This document shows, in pieces, positions 9,150 to 17,604 of a DNA stretch of 64,000 nucleotides. The stretch's first letter is position 1. Each line of letters begins with the position of its first letter. The notes under the pieces were generated by a model. That model saw only the letters and a list, made by a program, of their open reading frames with translations. It did not search any database and was not told where the DNA came from. The DNA comes from Flavobacterium psychrolimnae (GTDB lineage Bacteria; Bacteroidota; Bacteroidia; Flavobacteriales; Flavobacteriaceae): NCBI RefSeq assembly GCF_003312425.1, contig NZ_QNUX01000001.1, forward strand, positions 248,001-312,000. The letters run 5' to 3'. Both the position numbers and the translations under genes were made by a program.

Positions 9150-9941
9150 TTAAAAATTAAAAACTACCGAAATTCCTTTGTTTAATGCTGATTCTAAAGT
9201 CATTTTACCATTTAAAAAAGCAATTCTGCTTTCTATATTTTTCATTCCTAATCCTTTTTTATTTTCGTCGGATTTCATTTCAAAACCAATTCCGTTATCT
9301 GAATAATAACAGTTTTTGATTCCGTTTTTCTCTTCAAAAAGGACTGCAATAACGGTTGCTTTTCCGTGCCGAAGCGAATTATTCATCAGTTCCTGCAAAA
9401 TTCTAAAAACATGCAAATGTTTATCAATGTCTTTAATATCAAATGCAGTTTTGTTTTCATAATTTACTTTTACGGCTTTGGAACTGCTAAATTCCAAACA
9501 TAATTCCTCGACTCCTGCATGAAGTCCAAATTTTTCTAAAACGGGAGGCAACAAACCGTGTGCAATTTTTCTTGAATTATCTAAAGCTTTACCGGTTAGA
9601 TTGATAATGTTTGCTGTAATTTCATGAATCTCGTTTTGAGATAAATTAGGTGTGGTCAACAAATGCGAGTTCAACGAAACAATATTCAGTTTAGAACTGA
9701 TGTCATCATGCAAATCTTGCGCAATACGCTTGCGTTCCTCTTCCTGAGTAATAATTACGGCACTTAAAAGCTCTTTTTGATACTGAATTTCTAAATCTTT
9801 TTTTTCTAATTCCTTTTGAATAATTTTCTTTCTTGAAAAATAAAAAAACAATATCAAAACCAATCCCATCAGAAGGAAAGCGATAAAACTATACACTATG
9901 ATTTCAATTATTTCACTTTCCTGCAGTGTATTGACTTTCAT
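9150..9941 (-). CDS. Sensor histidine kinase (HisKA_3 / NarX type)
   Basis: 263 residues: one N-terminal membrane helix (about 11-32), a coiled-coil linker, the dimerisation/phospho-acceptor segment E-E-R-K-R-I-A-Q-D-L-H-D-D (His of D-L-H-D-D), and a C-terminal HATPase_c domain with N-N-S-L-R-H-G-K-A (N box), D-N-G-I-G-F (G1) and G-L-G-M-K-N-I (G2). There is almost no extracytoplasmic domain, so sensing is probably done by the membrane protein encoded just upstream, whose stop overlaps this start by 4 bp (ATGA). Confidence 0.93.
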   Translation of the reverse strand: MKVNTLQESEIIEIIVYSFIAFLLMGLVLILFFYFSRKKIIQKELEKKDLEIQYQKELLSAVIITQEEERKRIAQDLHDDISSKLNIVSLNSHLLTTPNLSQNEIHEITANIINLTGKALDNSRKIAHGLLPPVLEKFGLHAGVEELCLEFSSSKAVKVNYENKTAFDIKDIDKHLHVFRILQELMNNSLRHGKATVIAVLFEEKNGIKNCYYSDNGIGFEMKSDENKKGLGMKNIESRIAFLNGKMTLESALNKGISVVFNF

Positions 9942-10579
9942 AAAATTGTTTTAAATTCTCTTTTTTTAGAAAAACTTTTTTTCCATTCTACCAGTATAAA
10001 AATCTGATACAAAACATACAATATACTATTCAAAATCCATGTAATTTTATTCATTTTTGGACTTAAAACAATCGTCAGATTCCCTACCAGAAACAAAATT
10101 GTACTGCCGAACAAATAGAATAAAATGCCCATATTTATGAAATAGAACTCTTTTTTTTCATTTAACATATTGTAAAAATGAAAAGTGGCATACAGAATCA
10201 ATAATATGGAAGTAATGAATATTTCGAAAAGATTAAATTTTAAAAACAAAGAAAAGTCAATGGCATATTGTATTGCTAATGCTAACAAGACTATGATTAA
10301 AAAGACTTTCACTATTTTTTTTTGTAATTCTCCTTTTAAAATATTTATGTAAAAAAGACTCAGAAGTGTAAACTGGCCGATAAAATAAAAATGCGAGAGA
10401 TATAAGTTATTAATATTGAATTTTTTCAAGGTCATTGAAGTAACTTGGACTAAAAAAATTACACCAAGATACCATGTAAAAATTGAGTACGCTTTCCCAT
10501 CATTACTCGCACCTTTAATAAATAAAATTAGGTTAAGAAATAAAATTAAGTAACCAATATCTGCAAATAATCTCCACAT
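9938..10579 (-). CDS. Polytopic membrane protein, probable sensor partner of the kinase
   Basis: 213 residues consisting almost entirely of hydrophobic helices (about six or seven), with a basic C-terminus. There is no catalytic motif. Its 4-bp overlap with the histidine-kinase gene implies translational coupling. I infer it supplies the membrane sensing module that the kinase lacks; the arrangement resembles 7TM-sensor kinases split into two genes. Confidence 0.6.
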   Translation of the reverse strand: MWRLFADIGYLILFLNLILFIKGASNDGKAYSIFTWYLGVIFLVQVTSMTLKKFNINNLYLSHFYFIGQFTLLSLFYINILKGELQKKIVKVFLIIVLLALAIQYAIDFSLFLKFNLFEIFITSILLILYATFHFYNMLNEKKEFYFINMGILFYLFGSTILFLVGNLTIVLSPKMNKITWILNSILYVLYQIFILVEWKKSFSKKREFKTIL

Positions 10580-10584
10580 GTCAA

Positions 10585-10977
10585 TTAGGAATTTAAAGGA
10601 CTTTCAGGATCACTCGCTGGCGGGCAAGGCTCTGTAAAATCGTATATATTATCTTCACCTCCTGCTGAATTTCCAACCCCAACAGTAATCATATCTACAT
10701 AAATTCCTGTTTCCGGATTGAATTTTGTTCCTACAATCATTAATTTTTCAACACCTTCATCATCCACTCCAATATAAGCTCTCACCGCATCTACTCCTTC
10801 TGCTAAAACTTCCAGTAAATCAACTTTTGGAATCAAAAAAGCATTGACATGATGGTGTTTGTTGTAATTACCTTCTCGTTTAGTCCAACGTTTGGCCCAT
10901 TTTTGTGCTGTTTTTAATGGAATAGAATTAATCGATTTTCCTTGAATTTTCCCTTCTGAAGTAGTTTTTTGTGACAT
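10585..10977 (-). CDS. Conserved flavobacterial hypothetical protein, first gene of the signalling operon
   Basis: 130 residues, soluble, no signal peptide. N-terminal basic region with L-K-T-A-Q-K-W-A-K-R-W and an H-H-H run at about 41-43; C-terminal acidic/Pro-rich tail. It starts the four-gene minus-strand cluster, five bases before the membrane sensor gene. No named family recognised; its place suggests it is either an accessory of the two-component system or an unrelated rider. Confidence 0.6.
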   Translation of the reverse strand: MSQKTTSEGKIQGKSINSIPLKTAQKWAKRWTKREGNYNKHHHVNAFLIPKVDLLEVLAEGVDAVRAYIGVDDEGVEKLMIVGTKFNPETGIYVDMITVGVGNSAGGEDNIYDFTEPCPPASDPESPLNS

Positions 10978-11382
10978 AGGTTTTGAGTTTTGGTCTACAA
11001 TATTTTTGAAATTAAAAATCGTTAGCTAAACTACTATTTTTTATTGTTTTAACAAAATTCATCGTATCTAATACTAAATTAAAAAGCCTAAATATACGTT
11101 TAGACTACTCCTAAAAGGTTGGACACTATTTGGGGGGAAGCCTATAAGTACTTTGAAGGCTTTTCTCTTTATTGTGACTGAATATGTTAACAAAAATAGA
11201 ACAGCGAATTATGAAAAATTCTCAACAAAGCTAAGTACCTTACCCTAAATTACCAACACGATAAGGCTCACTAGCTTTTGAAATTTAACATACAATACTT
11301 GCAAGGATTTGAATCGTAAACTCAGCAAACATATGGAGTTCTTAATCAATTAAAACTATCGACAATTTTGTCGAACCCAAAA
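10978..11382. other. Non-coding stretch beside the island, with decayed repeat of its boundary
   Basis: No credible gene on either strand. 11138-11178 is an imperfect copy of the terminator-plus-junction sequence at 11383-11429: both start AAGCCT, share CTTTG and AGGCTTTTCT, and end ATTGTGAC. The 204 bp between the copies is AT-rich with scattered stops and may be debris from an earlier insertion. Confidence 0.5.
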
Positions 11383-11414
11383 AAGCCTGCAAAATTATCA
11401 CTTTGCAGGCTTTT
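11381..11414 (-). terminator. Original terminator of the tRNA-Lys-Lys-Leu transcript
   Basis: Perfect 13-bp stem (AAAAGCCTGCAAA at 11381-11393 with TTTGCAGGCTTTT at 11402-11414) with a T run on the minus strand. It sits directly outside the left island boundary, where the sequence following the tRNA-Leu 3' end would have been before integration. Confidence 0.75.
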
Positions 11415-11422
11415 CTTTTTTA

Positions 11423-11438
11423 TTGTGACCACGGTGGG
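11423..11438. repeat. attL core: detached 3' tail of tRNA-Leu
   Basis: TTGTGACCACGGTGGG, identical to 25156-25171, where it forms the 3' acceptor/T-arm end of tRNA-Leu(GAG). The copy here has no tRNA attached. It marks the left boundary of the integrated element. Confidence 0.88.
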
Positions 11439-11553
11439 GACAAAGCTGGTGTATTTCTGCAAAATCTAAAAAACCAAAAATGCTTATATATAAAGGGTTC
11501 CAAGCTTTTTGTTTCCGTTCCGATTCGCAATAATTCGCATGAATACACTAAAA

Positions 11554-11572
11554 GTGTAGCAAAAGTGTAGCA
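11554..11572 (+). repeat. Left arm-type repeats (putative integrase arm sites)
   Basis: GTGTAGCA at 11554-11561 and again at 11565-11572, same orientation, 11-bp period. The same pair with the same period occurs inside the right end (25104-25122). An additional ATTCGCA pair at 11523-11529 and 11533-11539 precedes it. Confidence 0.65.
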
Positions 11573-11609
11573 AGATGTATATATTTGGTTTTTTAAATTT
11601 TTAAATATC

Positions 11610-12869
11610 ATGGCTACTCTAAAGTTCAAATTACGCAATGAAAGCGACAATTCAAATATTTATGTTTATTACTCCATTAGTCAAAAAGTAAGACTTTGGA
11701 GAAAAACAGGCTTTGTGATAAACTTCAAAGATTGGAATGCTGAAAAAGAGCAAAGTCGACTTAAAGACAACGAGTCGAAAAAACTCAACATTAGATTAGC
11801 TGAACTAAAAATACATTTAGAAAAACACTATAACAATGCGGTAAGTGGAGGTGTTGAATTTACAGGTGATTGGCTACAGGCTAAAATTGATATTTTTAAT
11901 AATAAAGTTGCTGTTGTTGATTTAGATATTTTAACAAACTATATTCAAAAATATATTGATGATGCACCATACAAGCAGAATCAAAAAAAAGAGCTTGGAT
12001 TAAGTAACGGTCGTGTTCAAAATTTAAAACTTTTCAAGAATACCATTTTAAAATATGAAGTTGAGGTTTTGAAAGGTAAAAGTATTCTGGTCAAAGAGGT
12101 AAATTTGCAATTTCTTGAAAAATACAAAATGTGGATGTTTGCAAAAGGATATTCAACTAATTATGTCGGAAAGAACATTGCAAATTTTAGAACAGTGTGC
12201 AGAGATGCTTTTAAGAATGATATTGAAACCTCAACACAGGTTAAGAATTTCAAGGGTGTGTCTGAAAGTAAAGAACCTCAGGATATAATTGTTTTAAGTG
12301 AAATAGAACAGGAATCTATTAAAAAGGCTGTACTTACTAGAGAAGCGTTGATAAATGCTAGAAAGTGGTTGTTGTTAGGTTGTTTGATTGGACAACGTGC
12401 TGGCGACTTATTGAGTATTACAGAAAACAATATTAAAGAGATTTCTGGAGCAAAAATCATTGAATTAAAACAACAAAAAACGGGTAAACTAGTTGCTATT
12501 CCATTATTACCTAAAGCAATAGAAATAGTAGAAAGTGGTATGCCTTATAAAATATCATTGTCACGTTTCAATGAGTATATTAAAGATGTATGTAAAGAAG
12601 CGGAGTTGAACACTCCAACGAAATGGAGAAAGAAAGAAACGCAAGGTGAACCTAGTGTGATTAAAATTTCGCCAAAACATGAAGCTGTAAGTAGTCATAT
12701 TTGCAGACGTTCTTTTGCGACCAATTTTTACACTAGGATTCCAACACCGATTTTAATGAACATTACGGCACATGGTACGGAAAGGATGTTCTTATCTTAT
12801 ATCGGGAAAACCACCTATGAAAATGCACATCAAATGTTGGAATATTTTGGTAGATTAGCGGATAAATAG
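11610..12869 (+). CDS. int: Tyrosine-type integrase of the element
   Basis: 419 residues: an arm-binding N-terminal domain typical of Bacteroidota integrases (about 1-95), a SAM-like core-binding domain (about 110-215), and the catalytic domain with Arg in L-I-G-Q-R-A-G-D-L, Lys in Q-Q-K-T-G-K, H-x-x-R in S-S-H-I-C-R-R-S-F-A-T, a late His in T-A-H-G-T-E and the Tyr nucleophile in L-S-Y-I-G-K-T. It is expected to recombine the tRNA-Leu 3' end with the element's attP. It is read inward from the left boundary; ATG at 11610. Confidence 0.95.
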   Translation: MATLKFKLRNESDNSNIYVYYSISQKVRLWRKTGFVINFKDWNAEKEQSRLKDNESKKLNIRLAELKIHLEKHYNNAVSGGVEFTGDWLQAKIDIFNNKVAVVDLDILTNYIQKYIDDAPYKQNQKKELGLSNGRVQNLKLFKNTILKYEVEVLKGKSILVKEVNLQFLEKYKMWMFAKGYSTNYVGKNIANFRTVCRDAFKNDIETSTQVKNFKGVSESKEPQDIIVLSEIEQESIKKAVLTREALINARKWLLLGCLIGQRAGDLLSITENNIKEISGAKIIELKQQKTGKLVAIPLLPKAIEIVESGMPYKISLSRFNEYIKDVCKEAELNTPTKWRKKETQGEPSVIKISPKHEAVSSHICRRSFATNFYTRIPTPILMNITAHGTERMFLSYIGKTTYENAHQMLEYFGRLADK

Positions 12870-12890
12870 AACCAACTAAAAATACAGATT

Positions 12891-13613
12891 GTGACTAATA
12901 CAGAGATAATTGATTTTTATGAAAATATTGACAAACTAACTTCTTTTAAGAGAATTAGAACGGTCTATGATTTGACAAATGATTTGGATATAAATCTTTT
13001 ACGTTTTCTAAGAAAAGATTTTTTTATGCATCATTTGTTAAAAATTAAAGCAGAAGTTTATCTTCATAGTGATGTGGACAGTAAAGATATTGAGCATGTT
13101 TACAATACACTTTTAGACGGAGACTATTATATGTACTATATAGAAGATACAATAGAAACGTTTTGTGAGTATATTGATAAAAGTTTTATTAATGAATTTC
13201 TAGATAAGATAACTCACTTCTTTCCTGAGCTTAACATGTTGACTCGTCTTAGTTATAGTAAAATAAAGCGAAATCAAGTTGGAGATGAAAAAATATCATC
13301 AGAACCTTACGAAGAATTAATGGAGGAGTATAATATTCCAATAATTAGAAGAATCCTATTTCTTGAAAAACTTGGCGTTATTGATTTCCTTAAAAAGGAG
13401 AGACCTTTTAATACATCTATAAACAGCATGGCAAATATTTTGGGTCATATTATTGATGCAAAACCAAGTTCAATTCAACCATTATTGAATCCGCTTTTAG
13501 GTAACGATTTAGAAAATAAAAACAATCCGTTAAATTCATCTAAGAATGTAATGGCTGTTGAGGCGCATTTAATAAAAATCGGTTTTTCAATAAAGAATGG
13601 TACTGATAATTAA
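12891..13613 (+). CDS. Hypothetical protein downstream of the integrase
   Basis: 240 residues from a GTG at 12891, 21 bp after the integrase stop, so probably co-transcribed. It is acidic and helical in the first half. The last 80 residues have a patterned motif (S-M-A-N-I-L, then S-S-I-Q-P-L-L-N, N-N-P-L-N, and a final I-G-F). I have an impression of similar C-terminal motifs in other Bacteroidota proteins of unknown function but cannot name a family. It is possibly a regulator or directionality factor of the element. Confidence 0.6.
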   Translation: MTNTEIIDFYENIDKLTSFKRIRTVYDLTNDLDINLLRFLRKDFFMHHLLKIKAEVYLHSDVDSKDIEHVYNTLLDGDYYMYYIEDTIETFCEYIDKSFINEFLDKITHFFPELNMLTRLSYSKIKRNQVGDEKISSEPYEELMEEYNIPIIRRILFLEKLGVIDFLKKERPFNTSINSMANILGHIIDAKPSSIQPLLNPLLGNDLENKNNPLNSSKNVMAVEAHLIKIGFSIKNGTDN

Positions 13614-13642
13614 ATGAATTTGTTCTATTGTGTTATTTTTTT

Positions 13643-13683
13643 GTTCACGGTGTTCATACTTCAAAAGCGTGAACACCGTGAAC
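13643..13683. terminator. Strong hairpin between convergent genes
   Basis: Perfect 14-bp inverted repeat GTTCACGGTGTTCA / TGAACACCGTGAAC with a 13-nt loop, between the ends of convergent genes. It lacks a clear T run, so it may be a protein-binding palindrome rather than an intrinsic terminator. Its GTTCACG core recurs at 20485 and 23299-23338. Confidence 0.6.
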
Positions 13684-13690
13684 ATGAACA

Positions 13691-14254
13691 CTACAAACTC
13701 ATGTATATATCATCCAGTTCCTCTTGTCTGATTCCTAAGTATCTTTTTGTTATCGCTGGCGATGAGTGATTGAATAGTTCACTAAGATAAAGCAAAGCTT
13801 TGTCAGTCTCATTATTGTTAGACCATACTTGACGACCGAAAGTTTTTCTCAATGAGTGACTGCTGATTGCAACGTTCTTGGTTGCAAACATTTCTTTTAG
13901 TTTACGGTTTACATATTGTACCGTTATTACTGTTGATTGGTTACTAGTAAAAATATAACCAGTTCTCACATCTGTTCTTGTTTTAAGAACTTCGTAAGCA
14001 TTCTTAATATTGTCATTTAATCTAATTACACGCTTCTTATTAGTTTTAGATTCTACTAATGAAATTGAATCGTTTTCTAAATCTTCAAATTTCAATTTCA
14101 GAATATCAGAAATTCTCAATCCTGCATTTATACCAAAAACCACTAAAAATCCTAATTTATAGTTTTTTTCAGTTTTGATGATTTTCATTGCTTTGTTCAA
14201 TGTTGAATCAAAATTTAGATAGTCGCTAGTTGTGATAGAATTTTTAAGGCTCAT
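13691..14254 (-). CDS. Small tyrosine recombinase, catalytic domain only
   Basis: 187 residues covering just the catalytic domain: Arg in A-G-L-R-I-S-D-I-L, Lys in E-S-K-T-N-K-K, H-x-x-R in S-H-S-L-R-K-T-F-G, then L-F-N-H-S-S and the Tyr in K-R-Y-L-G. The arm-binding and core-binding N-terminal domains of a full integrase are absent. All catalytic residues are present, so it is probably active rather than a fragment. It resembles small Xer-like recombinases on Bacteroidota mobile elements, possibly a dimer resolvase or an inversion enzyme. A candidate -7 box (TATCTTTA) lies at 14275-14282. Confidence 0.85.
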   Translation of the reverse strand: MSLKNSITTSDYLNFDSTLNKAMKIIKTEKNYKLGFLVVFGINAGLRISDILKLKFEDLENDSISLVESKTNKKRVIRLNDNIKNAYEVLKTRTDVRTGYIFTSNQSTVITVQYVNRKLKEMFATKNVAISSHSLRKTFGRQVWSNNNETDKALLYLSELFNHSSPAITKRYLGIRQEELDDIYMSL

Positions 14255-14287
14255 GGTGTTATTATTTATTACTGTAAAGATAGCAAT

Positions 14288-14331
14288 AAAAGTTTCAAAA
14301 ACAATAAAATTAAAATAAAAGTGAAACTTTT
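14288..14331 (-). promoter_or_regulatory. Candidate operator upstream of the small recombinase
   Basis: An imperfect inverted repeat of AAAAGTTTCA (14288-14297) and GTGAAACTTTT (14321-14331), 30-80 bp upstream of the start codon. The same 11-mer appears 75 bp upstream of the HUH-like gene (21766-21776). Confidence 0.4.
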
Positions 14332-14391
14332 TTAATTGTGAATTTCTTTAAAACAACCTTAGCCCTTTAATAGCAAGGGTTTAGTTAAAAT

Positions 14392-14427
14392 AAAAAGTTT
14401 CACTATTGTTAGAAGTGAAACTTTTTT
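14392..14427. terminator. Terminator of the defence operon
   Basis: Perfect 13-bp stem, AAAAAGTTTCACT at 14392-14404 with AGTGAAACTTTTT at 14414-14426, 25 bp past the GIY-YIG stop codon. T runs flank both sides. It contains the GTGAAACTTTT motif found in the island's promoters. Confidence 0.75.
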
Positions 14428-14451
14428 AAATTTTATATGTGCAGATGTTTT

Positions 14452-15654
14452 TTATTCTATTTGTATGAGAGAATTATTTGTTGCATCATAATTATAATTG
14501 ACAATACTTCCATCGAGAATTAAATCAATTACTTTGTCAATTATTGTGAATGGAGCAACAAACCATTCTCTAGGAGTAATTCTTCTTCCTTTATCATCAT
14601 GAATATCTACATTCAAACAAACATCAGCAAAAAAGCGATGTAATAGTTGTTCAAATTTGTGTGGATTTACATTATAACACTTGTAAGTTGAAACAATATC
14701 AACCTCAGCAAGTAAGTAGGTGGGTTCTTTTACTGCGTTTTTTATTCTTTGTTTTACATCAACTTTAGAAAAACCAATTTTATATAAATCCTTAATTTCA
14801 GAAATAGCTTTATTACTTGATTTAGATTTCAAAACATAAATCCAACCTGTTTCTAAATCGTCTTCATTTACCAAATTAGCATTTTTAAACAATTCATTTT
14901 CTGCATCTGAATCAGTATCAGAAACAATTCTACCGTTATTATACAGTGATTTTGCTAATGAACGATAGTACATGTTACTGATTGTTCCATTTTCAAATAT
15001 GATTCTGGTACGGCCATCTTTTCTAATTCTGTCTTTAATCAATCTGTCTTCAATACCATCATCTTCTAAAAACAGTAGAATACCATCTAATATATAATAT
15101 TTGCCTTTTTCAAGGTTTTGTTCTACGTCTTTGAATTCAGATAGTTTTCTTTTTCCTTCTCTTAATTCTTTATGTACTTCTTTAAACTTATGTTCATAGG
15201 GTTCAAAATCTTTATCTTTCATAGCTTTTCTTCTTGCTACAAAGTCCGCTTCTTCTCTATCTTTTGAACTTGGAATATTTTTAAGTTTGAAAATTTCTAA
15301 TGTATCATCGGTATCTAACAAGCCAAATTCATCATCATTTAAAATGTCATCAATAGAATTAATTTCTACAGTAATATTCCCTAACAAATTATAAGTGTCG
15401 TAAGGCTTTAAAATTTCAATTTTTTTCTTGTTTTTCCTTAATTCTCTTAATGCAACTCCTAAACTTCTTTCAGATACAACAAAAACATCAGCTTTAGGTT
15501 CTCTATTATTCTTTTCAAAAAAGGCATTAATTTCTAGGAACGATTCAATTAATCGCTCATCCTCTGATTTAACATTGGAAACTTTAGCTTTTGATTCTAA
15601 AAGTCCAAATTCATCATCATTAAAAATATCTTCTAATGTTAACTTTTTAGCCAT
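14452..15654 (-). CDS. GIY-YIG nuclease-family protein of the defence operon
   Basis: 400 residues. The C-terminal third (about 268-370) is a GIY-YIG domain of the T5orf172/MUG113 type: G-W-I-Y-V-L, L-Y-K-I-G-F-S, an Arg in Q-R-I-K-N-A, F-E-Q-L-L-H-R-F-F and E-W-F. The N-terminal part holds two copies of a short motif, D-I-F-N-D-D-E-F-G-L-L (9-19) and D-I-L-N-D-D-E-F-G-L-L (103-113), probably peptide repeats for docking. It overlaps the helicase gene by 8 bp, and so is the third gene of a coupled operon. I infer it supplies the nuclease for the methyltransferase/helicase pair. Confidence 0.85.
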   Translation of the reverse strand: MAKKLTLEDIFNDDEFGLLESKAKVSNVKSEDERLIESFLEINAFFEKNNREPKADVFVVSERSLGVALRELRKNKKKIEILKPYDTYNLLGNITVEINSIDDILNDDEFGLLDTDDTLEIFKLKNIPSSKDREEADFVARRKAMKDKDFEPYEHKFKEVHKELREGKRKLSEFKDVEQNLEKGKYYILDGILLFLEDDGIEDRLIKDRIRKDGRTRIIFENGTISNMYYRSLAKSLYNNGRIVSDTDSDAENELFKNANLVNEDDLETGWIYVLKSKSSNKAISEIKDLYKIGFSKVDVKQRIKNAVKEPTYLLAEVDIVSTYKCYNVNPHKFEQLLHRFFADVCLNVDIHDDKGRRITPREWFVAPFTIIDKVIDLILDGSIVNYNYDATNNSLIQIE

Positions 15655-17602
15655 TAGCTTTTTTCTTTCTTAAAAGTTCTCTTAAATATATTACAGCTTC
15701 TGCCATTCTTTTTTCCTGAGGGTCAAAAGATTGAATACTTGGTTCTGTTCCTGTTGTAGCTCTCCAATTTTTAATTTTTGGCCATAAAACAATAGCTTCT
15801 TCTTCGGTCATTTCAATTCTTGTAGCATCAATAGTTTCCTGAATAGCTTTGAAAACTGATGCAGTAACTGATTTTGAAAGAATTTCAAATGCTTTTTGGA
15901 ATGGGTTTATTTGGTCAATTAAATCAATATTTATATCATCAATATTTACAAAACTATCTGCCATTCTGATAAAACGTTTGTCTCCTTGAGTTTCAATGGT
16001 ACTGTTTTTAATAACAGAATCAACTACAACATATTGTCTCACTTCTTCAACTTGCTCTTCAGTTAAATCTGGATATGTTTCACGAATGATTTTTGGAATC
16101 AACACCGTGTTGATAACTTCGGGGTCAACGTTTCCTGGCAATGCTTTAATCATTTTATCATCTTGAAGAATCTTAGCTTTCAAGTCGTTAATATCTGATT
16201 CTACAATGTCTTTTACTCGTTGAGATGTAGCTTTCTTAAATCCTTTTATTCTAATAGTTTCATCATCGTCTTCTGATTCATCTTCATCAGGAAATTTTGG
16301 TTTGAATTTGAAATTTGGAGCCAATACCTGTTCCATCAATAATGAAGCCGTTATAGCTTTAAGCATGTTATTAACGGATAGTTTTACCTCTCCATCTTCA
16401 GCATCTGGCTGAGCAATAAGATTTGTAAATTGAGCATGTGATTTGTTCTCACTATCTCTGGTACATCGGCCAATAATTTGTATAATCTCAGTTAATGAAC
16501 CTCTGTAACCTACTGTTAAAGCATGTTCGCAAAATGGCCAGTCAAAGCCTTCTTTGGCCATTCCTAATGCAATTATAATATCTACATCATCAGCATTTTT
16601 TGAAACTCTTAAATACTCTTGAATTTTATCTCTTTCTTTTTGATTGTCGTTAACTAAATCTGCTATTTTTAAAAGTTTGCCAGATTTATAACTACGAACA
16701 TGTAATACTCCTGTAATAGAATCTTGATATTCTAATTCACCTATGGCCTCAATTATATGGCTTACTTCTTCGTACTTGTCTTTTGATGATTCTCCAGAAT
16801 TAACACTTGGAATATGTATAATTGTTTTTTGATTTTCTTTTAATGCCTCTGCAATAGCTGACAGACCTGTGTCTTCTTGAGGTTTAAAATATTTTCCTTG
16901 ATAAAAATGATAGCCAATACCTAAGGATTTTAAATGCTCATATCCGTTTAATTGTTCATAATAATTGTAAGTTACTTTAGTGAATTGTGCTTCTAACTCA
17001 GGTAACAATACAGGAACACTATCACCACGAAAATAAGAACCAGTCATGGCTACAATGTGTGCTTTTGACTTTGCCATTATAGAACGTAGTACTTCTCCTA
17101 AACGATTATTACCATCGGCTGAAACGTGATGAAATTCATCAATTGCAATTACAGTATTATCAAAAACTTTTTCATCAATTCCTTCACAGGCAAAACGCAA
17201 GGTTGCATGTGTACAAATTAATATTTTTTCATCGCTTGCAAGAAAATTGCTAAAGGCTTTCACTTTACTGCCTTCACCACCTGGTGTGCAAAGATTATAC
17301 ATGTCATTTGGTTCCCAATTGGCAAAGAATCCATCTTTCATTAAATCAGTATTCGAAAACGAACTACCAATAGAACGCTCTGGAACAGCAACAATAACTT
17401 TTTTAACACCTTGATTTACTAATTTATCTAAACCAATAAACATTAAGGCTCTTGATTTACCCGATGCTGGCGGTGCTTTGATTAATAAATGTTGTGCAGT
17501 ACGAGCTTCGAAAGCTCTTTCCTGCATTTCTCTCATACCAAACTCATTAGTTTTTTTACTTTTACCTGTCTGGTTGTATTTAACGTGAACTATATCTGGC
17601 AT
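15647..17602 (-). CDS. DEAD/DEAH-box (SF2) helicase of the defence operon
   Basis: 651 residues: Walker A A-P-P-A-S-G-K-S (43-50), motif II D-E-F-H (155-158), motif III T-G-S (187-189) and motif VI Q-I-I-G-R-C-T-R (375-382). The last 230 residues are a helical extension with an acidic patch near 425 (D-E-D-E-S-E-D-D-D-E). The arrangement is that of ResIII-like ATPases which drive translocation in restriction systems. It starts two bases after the methyltransferase stop and its end overlaps the GIY-YIG gene. Confidence 0.9.
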   Translation of the reverse strand: MPDIVHVKYNQTGKSKKTNEFGMREMQERAFEARTAQHLLIKAPPASGKSRALMFIGLDKLVNQGVKKVIVAVPERSIGSSFSNTDLMKDGFFANWEPNDMYNLCTPGGEGSKVKAFSNFLASDEKILICTHATLRFACEGIDEKVFDNTVIAIDEFHHVSADGNNRLGEVLRSIMAKSKAHIVAMTGSYFRGDSVPVLLPELEAQFTKVTYNYYEQLNGYEHLKSLGIGYHFYQGKYFKPQEDTGLSAIAEALKENQKTIIHIPSVNSGESSKDKYEEVSHIIEAIGELEYQDSITGVLHVRSYKSGKLLKIADLVNDNQKERDKIQEYLRVSKNADDVDIIIALGMAKEGFDWPFCEHALTVGYRGSLTEIIQIIGRCTRDSENKSHAQFTNLIAQPDAEDGEVKLSVNNMLKAITASLLMEQVLAPNFKFKPKFPDEDESEDDDETIRIKGFKKATSQRVKDIVESDINDLKAKILQDDKMIKALPGNVDPEVINTVLIPKIIRETYPDLTEEQVEEVRQYVVVDSVIKNSTIETQGDKRFIRMADSFVNIDDINIDLIDQINPFQKAFEILSKSVTASVFKAIQETIDATRIEMTEEEAIVLWPKIKNWRATTGTEPSIQSFDPQEKRMAEAVIYLRELLRKKKANG

Positions 17603-17604
17603 AA

